Shown here piece by piece: positions 1 to 8,100 of a stretch of 39,065 bases of DNA (within the stretch, counting starts at the first letter, position 1; every line of letters begins with the position of its first letter). Source of the DNA: an uncultured Oscillospiraceae bacterium (GTDB lineage Bacteria; Bacillota; Clostridia; Oscillospirales; Oscillospiraceae); the NCBI GenBank assembly GCA_934655875.1, contig CAKUHB010000027.1, positions 1 to 39,065 on the forward strand. Reading direction: 5' to 3'. A program made the position numbers and the translations under genes. The notes under the pieces were generated by a model, which saw only the letters and a program-made list of their open reading frames with translations, ran no database searches and was not told the DNA's origin.

Positions 1-34
1 CCTTGGTTCAAATGCCCGAGGGCACATTATCTAC

Positions 35-535
35 TTATTTATCCAGTAACTGCTGTAAAACAGCAAAACGGGAATCAGGTTCTTTTCTGCAATCGCAGGG
101 GCCCTCGTTGAGGTTTTTGCCGCAGCGGAAGCAGATGCCCTTGCAGTCGGGGCTGCACAGAAGCTGGCTGTCCATGCCGAGCACGAACGCTGTTGTTACG
201 ATATCGGTCAGATCGGCGCAACCGTCGTGAATGCCGAAGACCCATTCGTCCTCTGCCTGCTCCAGCTCCGCTTCGGGAACAAGAACGGCGTGGACAGGAA
301 TGCAGATATCCCGCGTAAAGGGACTTGCGCAGCGGTCGCAAATGCCGTGCAGCGTGGTGCGCACCTCTCCGGTCAGCTCCAGAACGCCTGCGGTGTTGCG
401 GACGCTTCCGCTGGCCAGAACCGGCTCGCTTGCCGGGCGGCAGCTGCCGAAAACAAGCTCGGACAGATCTTCGCTTGTCTCAAACGGACGGCTTGCCCCG
501 GGCGTCACAAGAATCTGCTTTAAGTCCAGAAGCAT
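35..535 (-). CDS. yceD: DUF177/YceD family protein (rRNA accumulation protein)
   Basis: A 166-residue cytoplasmic protein of the DUF177 (YceD/YlbN) family. Family members sit next to rpmF and are needed for normal accumulation of 23S rRNA; the biochemical mechanism is poorly known. The sequence shows a CDRC pair near residue 90 and a second Cys cluster (CSPDCKGICFRCG, then CDC) in the C-terminal third, arranged like a metal site. This is typical of the Gram-positive branch. The ATG at 535 is preceded by GGGAGG (541-546) at 5 nt. The expected partner rpmF (ribosomal protein L32) should lie just beyond the left edge, because this gene ends 34 bases from the window start and no L32 start is visible in those bases. 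The family call is confident; the role comes from the family. Confidence 0.88.
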   Translation of the reverse strand: MLLDLKQILVTPGASRPFETSEDLSELVFGSCRPASEPVLASGSVRNTAGVLELTGEVRTTLHGICDRCASPFTRDICIPVHAVLVPEAELEQAEDEWVFGIHDGCADLTDIVTTAFVLGMDSQLLCSPDCKGICFRCGKNLNEGPCDCRKEPDSRFAVLQQLLDK

Positions 536-567
536 AGCGTCCTCCCATCCATAATCGTGCGATGGAT

Positions 568-596
568 ATTATATCGAATAATTGCGTGGAAGTCAA
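568..596 (-). promoter_or_regulatory. sigma-A promoter for the DUF177 gene
   Basis: On the minus strand, TTGACT (591-596) and a perfect TATAAT (568-573) are separated by 17 nt. They lie about 33 nt upstream of the start codon and drive the DUF177 gene away from the pseudouridine synthase. Confidence 0.8.
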
Positions 597-642
597 ATAC
601 TTTTTCACAAATTTTTCGCTCTTTTTCTTTCCTGCCGGATTC

Positions 643-671
643 TTTACAGGCGGACACACACATGGTAGAAT
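643..671 (+). promoter_or_regulatory. sigma-A promoter for the pseudouridine synthase
   Basis: TTTACA (643-648) and TAGAAT (666-671) with 17-nt spacing, 28 nt upstream of the chosen ATG at 700. Its position supports the short start, because an upstream ATG in the same frame at 562 would precede the promoter. Confidence 0.7.
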
Positions 672-699
672 AAGAAAAATTCCAAATCCGGAGACACAC

Positions 700-1653
700 A
701 TGAAAGAATTTACGATCACACCAAATGACGCCGGCCAGCGGCTCGACCGGTTTCTGGCCAAGGCCGTTCCCCTGCTGCCGGCTTCTCTGGCACAGAAATA
801 TATCCGGCTCAAGAGAGTCAAGCTGAACGGCAAGCGCGCCGAGCGCGACACGCGCCTGACAGCCGGCGACACGCTTCAATTATACATCAACGACGAGTTT
901 TTTGATACCCCGAAGGAGGAAAATGCCTATCTGACCGTCAGCGCGCCGAAGCTCCATATTGTATATGAGGACGAAAACATTCTGCTCGTCGACAAAAAGC
1001 CCGGGCAGGCGGTGCATCCGCACGACGGCGCGGAATACGGCAAGACGCTCATCGATCACATTCAGGCCTATCTCTATGCCAAGCGTGAGTGGCGCCCACG
1101 GGAGGAGCACGCGTTCACGCCAGCGCTCTGCAACCGCATCGACCGCAACACCGGCGGTATCGTCATCGCGGCAAAAAACGCCGAGTCGCTGCGCATCCTC
1201 AATCAGAAGATCAAGGACCGGGAGATTGACAAGCGCTACCTCTGCATCGTACACGGCACACCGCGCCCGTCGTCCGGAAGGCTCGAAGGACAGCTGTTCA
1301 AGGACGCAAAGGAGAATCGCGTCTACATTACAAAAATGCCGCAGAAGGGCTCCAAGACCTGCATCACGCTCTACAATACGCTGCAATCCAGAAACGGCCT
1401 GAGCCTTGTCGAATGCGAGCTGATCACCGGGCGCACCCATCAGATCCGCGCGCAGATGGCCGCCGCCGGCTGGCCGCTGCTGGGCGACGGGAAATACGGA
1501 AAGCTCGACAAGCGCTATGACCGGAAATATCAGGCGCTCTATTCCTATAAGCTCACCTTCCGGTTCACGACGGATGCCGGGTGCCTTGCCTATCTCGACG
1601 GAAAGACGTTTCAGGTGGAATCTGTCGATTTTGTGCAGGAATACTTTACATAA
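700..1653 (+). CDS. RluA-family 23S/tRNA pseudouridine synthase
   Basis: A 317-residue RNA pseudouridine synthase of the RluA/RluD family. These enzymes isomerise specific uridines in rRNA or tRNA. The N-terminal ~65 residues look like an S4 RNA-binding domain, with a DAGQRLDRFLAK start. The catalytic domain follows, with the motif NRIDRNTGG whose Asp is the expected nucleophile. Further family landmarks are a LVDKKPGQAVHPHDG stretch, the GRTHQIRAQ motif and a GDGKYG segment. The usual HRLDRDTSG reads CNRIDRNTGG, a tolerated variation. The start is ATG 700 with GGAG at 690-693; an in-frame ATG at 562 would lie upstream of the promoter and overlap the divergent gene's control region. The gene is monocistronic, closed by a strong terminator. 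The exact target uridine cannot be read from the sequence. Confidence 0.9.
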   Translation: MKEFTITPNDAGQRLDRFLAKAVPLLPASLAQKYIRLKRVKLNGKRAERDTRLTAGDTLQLYINDEFFDTPKEENAYLTVSAPKLHIVYEDENILLVDKKPGQAVHPHDGAEYGKTLIDHIQAYLYAKREWRPREEHAFTPALCNRIDRNTGGIVIAAKNAESLRILNQKIKDREIDKRYLCIVHGTPRPSSGRLEGQLFKDAKENRVYITKMPQKGSKTCITLYNTLQSRNGLSLVECELITGRTHQIRAQMAAAGWPLLGDGKYGKLDKRYDRKYQALYSYKLTFRFTTDAGCLAYLDGKTFQVESVDFVQEYFT

Positions 1654-1677
1654 ATCGATTTCTTTTATAAATCCGCC

Positions 1678-1717
1678 AAAGTTGGAAGAAAATTCTAATT
1701 TTTCTTCCAACTTTTTT
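1678..1717 (+). terminator. rho-independent terminator of the pseudouridine synthase gene
   Basis: A perfect 14-15 bp stem (AAGTTGGAAGAAAA at 1679-1692 with its complement at 1700-1713) with a 7-nt loop, running into a T tract (1712-1717). Confidence 0.9.
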
Positions 1718-1738
1718 GCATATTTTTTCGTTTTGATA

Positions 1739-1767
1739 TTGACAAAACTACCCCTGACCGATATATT
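1739..1767 (+). promoter_or_regulatory. sigma-A promoter of the potABCD operon
   Basis: Consensus TTGACA (1739-1744) and TATATT (1762-1767) with 17-nt spacing. The leader to potA is about 65 nt and ends in a very strong GGGGGAGG ribosome binding site (1828-1835). No obvious operator was seen. Confidence 0.82.
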
Positions 1768-1839
1768 CAAACCAGTATGTTTCGGGCGGCTGCGACGTCT
1801 TCCGACACATACGATTTTTTATGAAATGGGGGAGGATAC

Positions 1840-2970
1840 ATGTCCAAGGAGCTCATTCGCCTCACGAATCTCACTATGACATTCGAGGACGGAGAGACGA
1901 TTCTCGACAACATCAATCTGTACATCAACAACAAGGAATTTCTCACATTGCTGGGTCCCAGTGGATGCGGAAAAACCACTATGCTCCGGATTATAGGCGG
2001 GTTTTTGACACCGACCTCCGGTGATGTGTTATTTAACGGCCAGCGCATCAACGATGTGCCGGCATACAAGCGCAAGATCAATACGGTCTTCCAGCGCTAC
2101 GCCCTGTTCCCGCATCTGGACGTGTATGACAACATCGCGTTCGGCCTGCGCATCGCAAAGATGCCGGAGCAGGAGATCGACGACCGTGTGACGGAAATGC
2201 TGGAGATCGTCAGCCTGAAGGGCTTCGAAAACCGTAAGGTCACTTCCCTTTCCGGCGGCCAGCAGCAGCGTGTGGCCATCGCCCGCGCCCTGGTCAACCG
2301 TCCGCAGGTTCTGCTTCTGGACGAGCCGCTCGGCGCGCTCGACCTTCGTCTACGTAAGGATATGCAGAACGAGCTGAAAAACATCCAGCAGCGCATGGGC
2401 ATTACCTTTATTTATGTAACCCACGACCAGGAAGAAGCGCTGACCATGTCCGACACCATCGTCGTCATGAATAAGGGCAAGATCCAGCAGATCGGCCGGC
2501 CAGAGGATATCTACAACGAGCCGAAGAACGCGTTCGTCGCGGACTTCATCGGCGAGTCCAATATTCTCGACGGCGTGATGATCGAGGATTATCTGGTCAA
2601 ATTCTTCGGCCGCAAGTTCCAGTGCGTCGACAAGGGCTTTGCGCCCAACGAGCCGGTCGACGTCGTCATCCGTCCGGAGGATATCGACATCGTCCCGCCC
2701 GAGCAGGGCCACCTGTGCGGCACCGTTACTTCTGTCACCTTCAAGGGCGTCCATTACGACACCATTGTCGACTTCAAGGGCTTCAAGTGGCTCATCCAGA
2801 CCACCGACTACTGCCCCGTTGACGCGTATATCGGCATTCGTCTCAATCCTGAGGATATCCATATCATGCACAAGAGCGAGTACTCCGGTCTTTACGGCGA
2901 CTACTCCTCCTACAGCGCGGAATATGACGAGATCGCCGACGCCTCGGAGGAAGAAGCCGATGAAGAATAA
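1840..2970 (+). CDS. potA: spermidine/putrescine ABC transporter ATP-binding protein PotA
   Basis: A 376-residue ATPase subunit that powers polyamine import from the cytoplasmic face of the PotBC permease. Visible motifs in order: Walker A GPSGCGKTT (residues ~42-50), Q-loop VFQRYALFPH, ABC signature LSGGQQQR, Walker B VLLLDEPLGALD, and switch His in YVTHDQEEA. A C-terminal ~120-residue TOBE-type regulatory domain follows, with an IRPEDIDIV motif. The tail is acidic (DEIADASEEEADEE). The Q-loop normally reads FQSYALFP; Ser to Arg is a minor change. The strong RBS and promoter fix the start. The 3' end overlaps potB by 11 nt, so translation is probably coupled. Assignment to the polyamine class rests on full operon synteny A-B-C-D and similarity to PotA. 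Confidence 0.95.
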   Translation: MSKELIRLTNLTMTFEDGETILDNINLYINNKEFLTLLGPSGCGKTTMLRIIGGFLTPTSGDVLFNGQRINDVPAYKRKINTVFQRYALFPHLDVYDNIAFGLRIAKMPEQEIDDRVTEMLEIVSLKGFENRKVTSLSGGQQQRVAIARALVNRPQVLLLDEPLGALDLRLRKDMQNELKNIQQRMGITFIYVTHDQEEALTMSDTIVVMNKGKIQQIGRPEDIYNEPKNAFVADFIGESNILDGVMIEDYLVKFFGRKFQCVDKGFAPNEPVDVVIRPEDIDIVPPEQGHLCGTVTSVTFKGVHYDTIVDFKGFKWLIQTTDYCPVDAYIGIRLNPEDIHIMHKSEYSGLYGDYSSYSAEYDEIADASEEEADEE

Positions 2971-3778
2971 CAAGCTGCTCGCCTGCCCGTATATCGTGTG
3001 GATGCTTTTATTCACGATCATCCCGCTTGGCATCGTTGTCTATTACGCGCTGACCGACTCCATGACCGGTCAGTTCACGCTGGCCAATCTCACGGCGATC
3101 GGCTCCTATCTGCCGATCTTCCTGCGTTCGATCTGGCTGAGCCTGTTCGCTTCGCTCATTTGTCTTGTGATCGGCTATCCGGTCGCGTATTTTATCGCGC
3201 AGTGCAAGCCGCTCACGCAGCGGTTTCTGGAAATGCTCATTATGCTCCCCATGTGCATGAGCTTTCTGCTGCGCACGCTGGCCTGGGTCGGCATGCTGGA
3301 GGACACCGGTATTCTCAATACCTTCCTGCAGAACATCGGCCTGCACCCGCTGCCGCTCATCCGGACAAACGGCGCCGTCATTCTCGGCATGGTCTATAAC
3401 TACCTGCCGTATATGATCCTGCCGCTGTACACGGTCATCATGAAGATCGACAACCGGCTGGTCGAAGCCGCGCTGGATCTCGGCTGCACGCCGTCTCAGG
3501 TCTTCTCCAAGGTGATCCTGCCGCTGTCCGGCCCCGGCATCCTGTCCGGCATCACGATGGTGTTCGTCCCCGCTGTTTCGACCTTCTATATCTCGCAGAA
3601 GCTCGGCTCCACCGGTACGACGCTCATCGGCGACGTGATCGAGTCCCAGTTCAAGACCGCCTACAACCCGAATCTCGGCGCTGCCATGAGCCTTGTGCTG
3701 ATGGTGCTGATCTTCATTTGCGTTGCCATTATGAACCACTTCGGTGAGGGCGATGAAGAGGAGGTCATCAAGGTATGA
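2960..3778 (+). CDS. potB: spermidine/putrescine ABC transporter permease PotB
   Basis: A 272-residue inner-membrane permease with about six hydrophobic segments, of the BPD_transp_1 family. It forms the polyamine channel with PotC. The cytoplasmic EAA loop that docks PotA is visible as VEAALDLGCTPSQVFSKVILP. The chosen start is ATG 2960 inside the end of potA, with GGAGG a few bases upstream, giving an N-terminus MKNNKLLACPY that leads directly into the first membrane helix. The frame is open further upstream, but that would add a non-membrane segment read out of frame inside potA. Length matches the family (~270-285). Its stop overlaps the potC start in an ATGA. Confidence 0.94.
   Translation: MKNNKLLACPYIVWMLLFTIIPLGIVVYYALTDSMTGQFTLANLTAIGSYLPIFLRSIWLSLFASLICLVIGYPVAYFIAQCKPLTQRFLEMLIMLPMCMSFLLRTLAWVGMLEDTGILNTFLQNIGLHPLPLIRTNGAVILGMVYNYLPYMILPLYTVIMKIDNRLVEAALDLGCTPSQVFSKVILPLSGPGILSGITMVFVPAVSTFYISQKLGSTGTTLIGDVIESQFKTAYNPNLGAAMSLVLMVLIFICVAIMNHFGEGDEEEVIKV
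3458..3493 (+). repeat. 36-nt direct repeat, copy 1 (EAA loop of potB)
   Basis: These 36 bases in potB are identical to 4258-4293 in potC. Both encode LVEAALDLGCTP at the start of the EAA loop, where the permease contacts PotA. Amino-acid conservation is expected here; identity at every synonymous position is not. Confidence 0.85.
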
Positions 3779-4590
3779 AGCACGTCAACAGAACCATCAC
3801 CATTCTGGTGTTCATTTTCCTGTATATCCCGATGATCGTGCTGGCCGTGGCTTCGTTCAATATCGGCACAGATATTGCGACCTTCAAGGGCTTTACCTTC
3901 CGGCAGTATGCCAACCTCTTCCGCGACAGCACCCTTCTGACGCTGCTGCGCAACTCGCTCATCATTGCGCTTTTGTCTACGCTCGTCTCTACCATCGTCG
4001 GCACCATGGCCGCCGTCGGCATCCATGGCATGAAGGGTAAGCTCCGCTCTGCCGTCATGACCATGACAAATATCCCGATGACGAACCCCGATATCGTGAC
4101 CGGCGTAGCGCTGGCGCTGCTGTTCGCCTTTGCGGGGACGATGCTGAAGACCAATTCCGTCCTTGGCTTCTGGACGCTGCTCATTGCGCATATCACGTTC
4201 AATCTTCCCTACGTAATCCTGAACGTCATGCCGAAGCTCCAGCAGATGGACAAGGATCTGGTCGAAGCCGCGCTGGATCTCGGCTGCACGCCGATGCAGG
4301 CGTTCACAAAGGTCGTTATCCACGAGATCATGCCGGGCATCATCTCCGGTGCGCTGATGGCGTTTACAATGAGTCTGGACGACTTTGTCATTTCGTACTT
4401 CGTGACTGGCTCCCGCTTCATCACGCTCCCGGTCGAGATCTACAACTACGTGAAAAAGCCCATCCAGCCGAAGGTTTACGCTCTGTTTACGCTGATGTTT
4501 ATTACCATCCTTCTGCTGATGGTCGTCATGAACCTGCTGCAGGCCAAGTCTGACAAGGCCAAGCAGCAGCCGAGGAGGGCGCACGCATGA
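3775..4590 (+). CDS. potC: spermidine/putrescine ABC transporter permease PotC
   Basis: A 271-residue second permease subunit with six predicted membrane helices, starting MKHVNRTITILVFIFLYIPM as PotC proteins typically do. The EAA loop reads VEAALDLGCTPMQAFTKVVIHEIMPG. The C-terminal region contains the MSLDDFVISYF segment common in PotC. ATG 3775 overlaps the potB stop by 4 nt and the 3' end overlaps potD by 4 nt, so the whole operon is translationally coupled. It shares a perfect 36-nt identity block with potB at the EAA loop. Family and role are well supported by sequence and position. Confidence 0.94.
   Translation: MKHVNRTITILVFIFLYIPMIVLAVASFNIGTDIATFKGFTFRQYANLFRDSTLLTLLRNSLIIALLSTLVSTIVGTMAAVGIHGMKGKLRSAVMTMTNIPMTNPDIVTGVALALLFAFAGTMLKTNSVLGFWTLLIAHITFNLPYVILNVMPKLQQMDKDLVEAALDLGCTPMQAFTKVVIHEIMPGIISGALMAFTMSLDDFVISYFVTGSRFITLPVEIYNYVKKPIQPKVYALFTLMFITILLLMVVMNLLQAKSDKAKQQPRRAHA
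4258..4293 (+). repeat. 36-nt direct repeat, copy 2 (EAA loop of potC)
   Basis: The second copy of the block at 3458-3493, 800 bases away in the same orientation and in the same reading frame relative to the protein motif. Confidence 0.85.
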
Positions 4591-5780
4591 AAAAACGGTT
4601 CTTTTCGGCGCTGCTCGCGCTGGTTCTTCTGCTGTGCGCGCTTCCCGCGCCGGTGCACGCTGCCGCCAATGAGATCACGGTCTATAACTGGGGCCAGTAT
4701 ATTTCCGACGGCACGGACGACAGTCTGGATGTCATCAAGGCGTTTGAGGAAGAGACCGGCATCAAGGTCAATTACCTGACCTTCGATTCCAACGAGTCGA
4801 TGTACACCAAGCTCAAGACCGGCGGCACGACGTTTGACGTCATCATCCCGTCCGATTATATGATCGCGAAGCTCATTTCCGAGGACATGCTCGAGCCGCT
4901 GGACTTTGCGAATATTCCGAACTATGCATATATCGACGAGAACTTCCGCGATCAGGCTTACGATCCGGAGAATACCTATTCTGTCCCCTACACGTGGGGC
5001 ACGGTCGGCCTCATTTACAACCGGCAGTATGTCTCGGATGCAGACGCGGAAAGCTGGTCCTGCCTGTGGAACAGCAAGTATGCCGGCAAGCTCCTGATGT
5101 TTGACAATCCGAGAGACGCATTCGCCATTGCCGAGTCCATGCTGGGCTACAGTCTCAACACCGAGGATGAGAACGAGCTGCGGCAGGCCGCCGATCTGCT
5201 GGCAACGCAGAAGCCCGTTCTGCAGGCGTACGTCATGGATCAGATCTTTGACAAGATGGAGCGCGGCGAAGCCTGGGCTGCCCCGTATTATGCGGGCGAC
5301 TACCTGACCATGGTTGAGGAAAACCCGGATCTCGGCTTCAGCCATCCGAAAGAGGGCTTCAACATCTTTATTGACGCCATGTGCATCCCCAAGGGCTGCC
5401 AGAACAAGGAAGGCGCCGAAGCGTTCATCAATTTCCTCTGCCGCCCGGATATCTCGGCTGCAAATCTGGATTACATCGGCTACTCCACGCCGGAAACGGC
5501 TGCGAAGGAGTATATGGACGAGGAGGTCACCTCCAGTCCTGTCTCCTATCCGGACGATGAGACGCTCGCGCGCAGCGAAGCCTTTGCCGAGCTGAGTGTG
5601 GAAGCTACGCAGAGCATGAACGATCTGTGGCTGTCGGTCAAGACGAGCGGTTCGAACACAACGCTGTACCTGATCCTGACGCTGGCCGCCGTTGCGGCTG
5701 TGATCCTGTTCTTCGTCATCTCCGCCGCCGTCAAAAAGCGCAAAAAAATGCGCCGCTGCCGGAAGTGGAAGCAGGCATAA
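4587..5780 (+). CDS. potD: polyamine-binding protein PotD with C-terminal membrane anchor
   Basis: A 397-residue extracellular spermidine/putrescine-binding protein. Residues 1-25 form a signal peptide ending near VHAAA. There is no convincing lipobox (LLLCAL lacks the small residue before Cys). The mature domain begins with EITVYNWGQYI, the classic PotD/PotF start, and contains FDVIIPSDYMI and YSVPYTWGTVGLIYN, which line the polyamine site. Unusually, residues ~355-378 form a single hydrophobic helix followed by a lysine/arginine-rich tail (KKRKKMRRCRK). This would anchor the protein by its C-terminus with the tail inside the cell, replacing the lipid anchor normal in Gram-positives. The gene is last in the operon, its start overlaps potC by 4 nt, and a terminator follows at once. 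Family is certain; the anchoring mode is an inference from hydropathy and charge. Confidence 0.93.
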   Translation: MKKRFFSALLALVLLLCALPAPVHAAANEITVYNWGQYISDGTDDSLDVIKAFEEETGIKVNYLTFDSNESMYTKLKTGGTTFDVIIPSDYMIAKLISEDMLEPLDFANIPNYAYIDENFRDQAYDPENTYSVPYTWGTVGLIYNRQYVSDADAESWSCLWNSKYAGKLLMFDNPRDAFAIAESMLGYSLNTEDENELRQAADLLATQKPVLQAYVMDQIFDKMERGEAWAAPYYAGDYLTMVEENPDLGFSHPKEGFNIFIDAMCIPKGCQNKEGAEAFINFLCRPDISAANLDYIGYSTPETAAKEYMDEEVTSSPVSYPDDETLARSEAFAELSVEATQSMNDLWLSVKTSGSNTTLYLILTLAAVAAVILFFVISAAVKKRKKMRRCRKWKQA

Positions 5781-5786
5781 CACAAG

Positions 5787-5809
5787 ACCCCGCCGCAAGG
5801 CGGGGTTTT
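5787..5809 (+). terminator. rho-independent terminator of potABCD
   Basis: A GC-rich 8-bp stem (ACCCCGCC at 5787-5794, complement at 5799-5806) closed by a GCAA tetraloop and followed by TTTT. It starts 6 nt after the potD stop. Confidence 0.88.
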
Positions 5810-5816
5810 CAGTTTG

Positions 5817-6284
5817 TCAGCGGCTGTGTTCTTCGTCGCAGCAGTCGATGGCGAGGACGGTGCAGAGCGCGACGAGCGCGTTGCGCGGGTCAGCGATCTC
5901 GAGCGCGTAGCGGTCGCCGAACGTCAGAAACGCCCGGGAAATGGCGGCCACGCGGCTGCCGTTTTTCGTGATCTCGTAGTCCAGACCCATGAAATCCCCT
6001 TCGACCTCCCAGCCCAGCTCATCCAGCGAGTAGCTGCGGGAAAACAGCGCAAAATTCCGCGTCAGATCATATTCCCGCCCGCCAATGCGCAGGGCATACG
6101 TGCACGGCAGTGAAAACGGCACATGCTGCACCTCGGCGACCTGCCGCCCGGAGGTGTCCTGCACGACGAGCTTCTTGCCGAAATTGAAAAACTCCCGGTC
6201 GGCGCTGTAGACCAGCTTCTCCTGCTCGTCCCAGATATCAAAATGGTCGAAGGACATAAATTCTTCTTTCAGATAAAAAATCAT
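5817..6284 (-). CDS. LURP-one/tubby C-terminal-like protein
   Basis: A 155-residue protein resembling the LURP-one-related/YxjI family, which has a tubby-like beta-barrel fold. It shows alternating beta-strand patterns such as FDIWDEQEKLVYSADREF, KKLVVQDTSGRQVAEV and YALRIGGREYDLTRN, each a strand-turn-strand unit typical of the fold. No signal peptide or membrane helix is seen, so it is probably cytoplasmic. ATG 6284 was chosen because AAGGAGAG lies at 6293-6299 just upstream; the longer open frame (to 6458) would read through the divergent DUF4317 promoter. The family has no established enzymatic role in bacteria. Fold assignment is from pattern recognition and moderately sure. Confidence 0.68.
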   Translation of the reverse strand: MIFYLKEEFMSFDHFDIWDEQEKLVYSADREFFNFGKKLVVQDTSGRQVAEVQHVPFSLPCTYALRIGGREYDLTRNFALFSRSYSLDELGWEVEGDFMGLDYEITKNGSRVAAISRAFLTFGDRYALEIADPRNALVALCTVLAIDCCDEEHSR

Positions 6285-6402
6285 GCTGGTTCTCTCCTTT
6301 TCTGCTTCTTTAGACGAAACGTGCGGAAAAAGGTTCCGACTGGAAAAGTTATCACCGTTATGATATACTATAAAAACTTTCAGCACAAGGAGTTTTCTTT
6401 CC

Positions 6403-7533
6403 ATGACCAATAAAGAGATCGGCGAGCTGCGGCGCCGTATGAAGCCTGACCGCACCAACCTAACCGCTGTCTACGGCTGCTATGTCGCTTCCAGCGGGGA
6501 AATTCTGTCCACCTTCCGGGAGCCGTTCGGCCTGATGGTGGAGGAGGACAAGGAAAAATATCTGGCAATTTTCCGCCGCGCCCTTTCCGGGACGCCGGAT
6601 AAAAACCTGATCGATCTGTCGTTTAGCACAAAGCAGGTCGCGGATTCCGACGAGCATCGTCTGCTCATGCGCCTGCGCGAGACCGCGCTGGACGATGAGA
6701 CGGCGCGTAAAACACTTTTTGAAACGATCATCGGCGCTGTCAGCTTCGAGGAAAATTTCCTCATTCTGCTCGCGCACGAGCGCTATGACGTCCCCTTCAA
6801 GGCCAAGGACGGCGCAAAGCTCGAGGACGGAAGCGAGGTCTTCTCTTACTTTGTCTGCGCGATCTGCCCGGTCAAGCCCGGCAAGGAGCTTCTGAGCTAT
6901 GTTGCCGAAGAAAAGACGTTCCACAACCGTTCGGCCGGCTGGGCCGCCGGCATGCCGGAGACCGGCTTCCTCTTCCCCGCATTCGACGGGCGGCGGACGA
7001 ATCTCTATAACTGCCTGTTCTATACGCATTCCTCCGGCGCGGACAATCAGGCGCTCATTGACGCGCTGTTCCACGTGCAGCCGCCAATGCCGGCAGACGA
7101 ACAGCGGGAGACGTTCGGCGGCGTGCTTCGGAACGCGCTGGACGAGGAATGCTCGCTCACAGTCGTGCAGCAGGTGCGGCAGGAGCTGAAGGACAGGATC
7201 GATGCCTGGCAGGAGACGAAAAGCGAGGATCCGCTGGTCGTGAGCGGCGACGAGCTGAAGGACGTGCTCGAGGGCTGCGGCGTCTCGGAGGAAAAGCGCA
7301 TGCAGTTCGGCGCACAGTTCGATGAATCCTTCGGCGGCGGCGCGGTTCTGAACCCCCGGAACCTTGTCGACGTGAAGAAATGCGTACTGAAAACGCCGGA
7401 TGTGTCGATCACGGTCAATCCGGAGCGGCCGGACCTCGTGGAGACCCGCGTGCTTGGCGGCGTGCGGTACATTTTCATCAAAGCAGACGAGGGCGTAGAG
7501 CTGAACGGCATCGATCTTGCCGACGAAACATGA
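6403..7533 (+). CDS. DUF4317 family protein
   Basis: A 376-residue protein matching the DUF4317 family, found widely in Clostridia and of unknown function. It starts MTNKEIGELRRRMKPDRTNL, the usual start of that family, followed by a VYGCYV segment. It has no signal peptide or membrane helix and no recognisable catalytic motif; the sequence is rich in acidic residues and probably folds as a mixed alpha/beta cytoplasmic protein. ATG 6403 follows AAGGAG at 9 nt. A weak promoter (TATACT near 6365) lies in the 118-nt divergent gap shared with the LURP-like gene. The gene stands alone on the plus strand. Confidence 0.8.
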   Translation: MTNKEIGELRRRMKPDRTNLTAVYGCYVASSGEILSTFREPFGLMVEEDKEKYLAIFRRALSGTPDKNLIDLSFSTKQVADSDEHRLLMRLRETALDDETARKTLFETIIGAVSFEENFLILLAHERYDVPFKAKDGAKLEDGSEVFSYFVCAICPVKPGKELLSYVAEEKTFHNRSAGWAAGMPETGFLFPAFDGRRTNLYNCLFYTHSSGADNQALIDALFHVQPPMPADEQRETFGGVLRNALDEECSLTVVQQVRQELKDRIDAWQETKSEDPLVVSGDELKDVLEGCGVSEEKRMQFGAQFDESFGGGAVLNPRNLVDVKKCVLKTPDVSITVNPERPDLVETRVLGGVRYIFIKADEGVELNGIDLADET

Positions 7534-7592
7534 CGATAGAAAAAGCAGAGCGGAATCGCCCTGCTGGCAAGAATGTAAGATTCAGTTTTTGA

Positions 7593-7620
7593 AACAGGCA
7601 TGATTTCGGTCATGCCTGTT
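7593..7620. terminator. hairpin between convergent DUF4317 and NUDIX genes
   Basis: A perfect 11-bp inverted repeat (AACAGGCATGA at 7593-7603, complement 7610-7620) with loop TTTCGG. The T run is poor on both strands, so this is a weak or bidirectional terminator. It sits 3 nt beyond the NUDIX stop. Confidence 0.6.
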
Positions 7621-7623
7621 CAT

Positions 7624-8100
7624 TTATCTCCCGTCCGTCGTGAAATACTTTACTGTGTCTGTCGGATTCTTCAATTCGGTTCTGAAAAATTCCGGATAGA
7701 TCGAAATGTCTGCATCGGGCGACACCCACACCAGGTGTTCTTTGCTGTTACCTTCCGTGAAGCTTTCGCTGACCGGCGCAAAAGTATCAGGCACTTTCAT
7801 ATAGAAGAAAAACGAGATCTCATAAATCAGCTTGTTCCGGTTGGAAGGCGCATCGCCATAAAAATAGTTTTCATGCACAAAGCCAAGGCGGTCAATTTCC
7901 ATCCGCACACCGGTTTCTTCAAATACCTCACGGATGACAGCCTCTTCTGCTGTTTCGCCGAATTTTAACCTGCCGCCAACGGAGTACAGGTAATCTCTGT
8001 GATTGCCAACCATCAGAAGCTTTCCATTTTTCATGATGATCGCACCGGCACGAATATTCAAAAATCCATCGCCGCAGGCTATGCACATATCTTTGTTCAT
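7624..8100 (-). CDS. NUDIX hydrolase
   Basis: A 158-residue NUDIX hydrolase, cleaving a nucleoside diphosphate linked to another moiety. The full Nudix box is present around residues 43-65 (GGRLKFGETAEEAVIREVFEE followed by TGV), with all catalytic Glu residues kept, so the protein is probably active. Several strands and a His-rich N-terminus lead into it; the substrate cannot be told. The ATG overlaps the stop of the upstream pseudo-ATPase gene by 4 nt (ATGA), so the two are almost certainly co-transcribed and translationally coupled. The C-terminus (LKNPTDTVKYFTTDGR) ends just before a shared hairpin. Confidence 0.9.
   Translation of the reverse strand: MNKDMCIACGDGFLNIRAGAIIMKNGKLLMVGNHRDYLYSVGGRLKFGETAEEAVIREVFEETGVRMEIDRLGFVHENYFYGDAPSNRNKLIYEISFFFYMKVPDTFAPVSESFTEGNSKEHLVWVSPDADISIYPEFFRTELKNPTDTVKYFTTDGR

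Noticed and set aside
562..699. Longer N-terminus for the pseudouridine synthase.
   Set aside because: The extra 46 codons contain the gene's own promoter and the divergent gene's promoter, and the S4 domain starts at ATG 700.
7593..7620. Palindrome considered as a regulator-binding site.
   Set aside because: It lies between two convergent genes just past both stops, the position of a terminator, and is not near a promoter.
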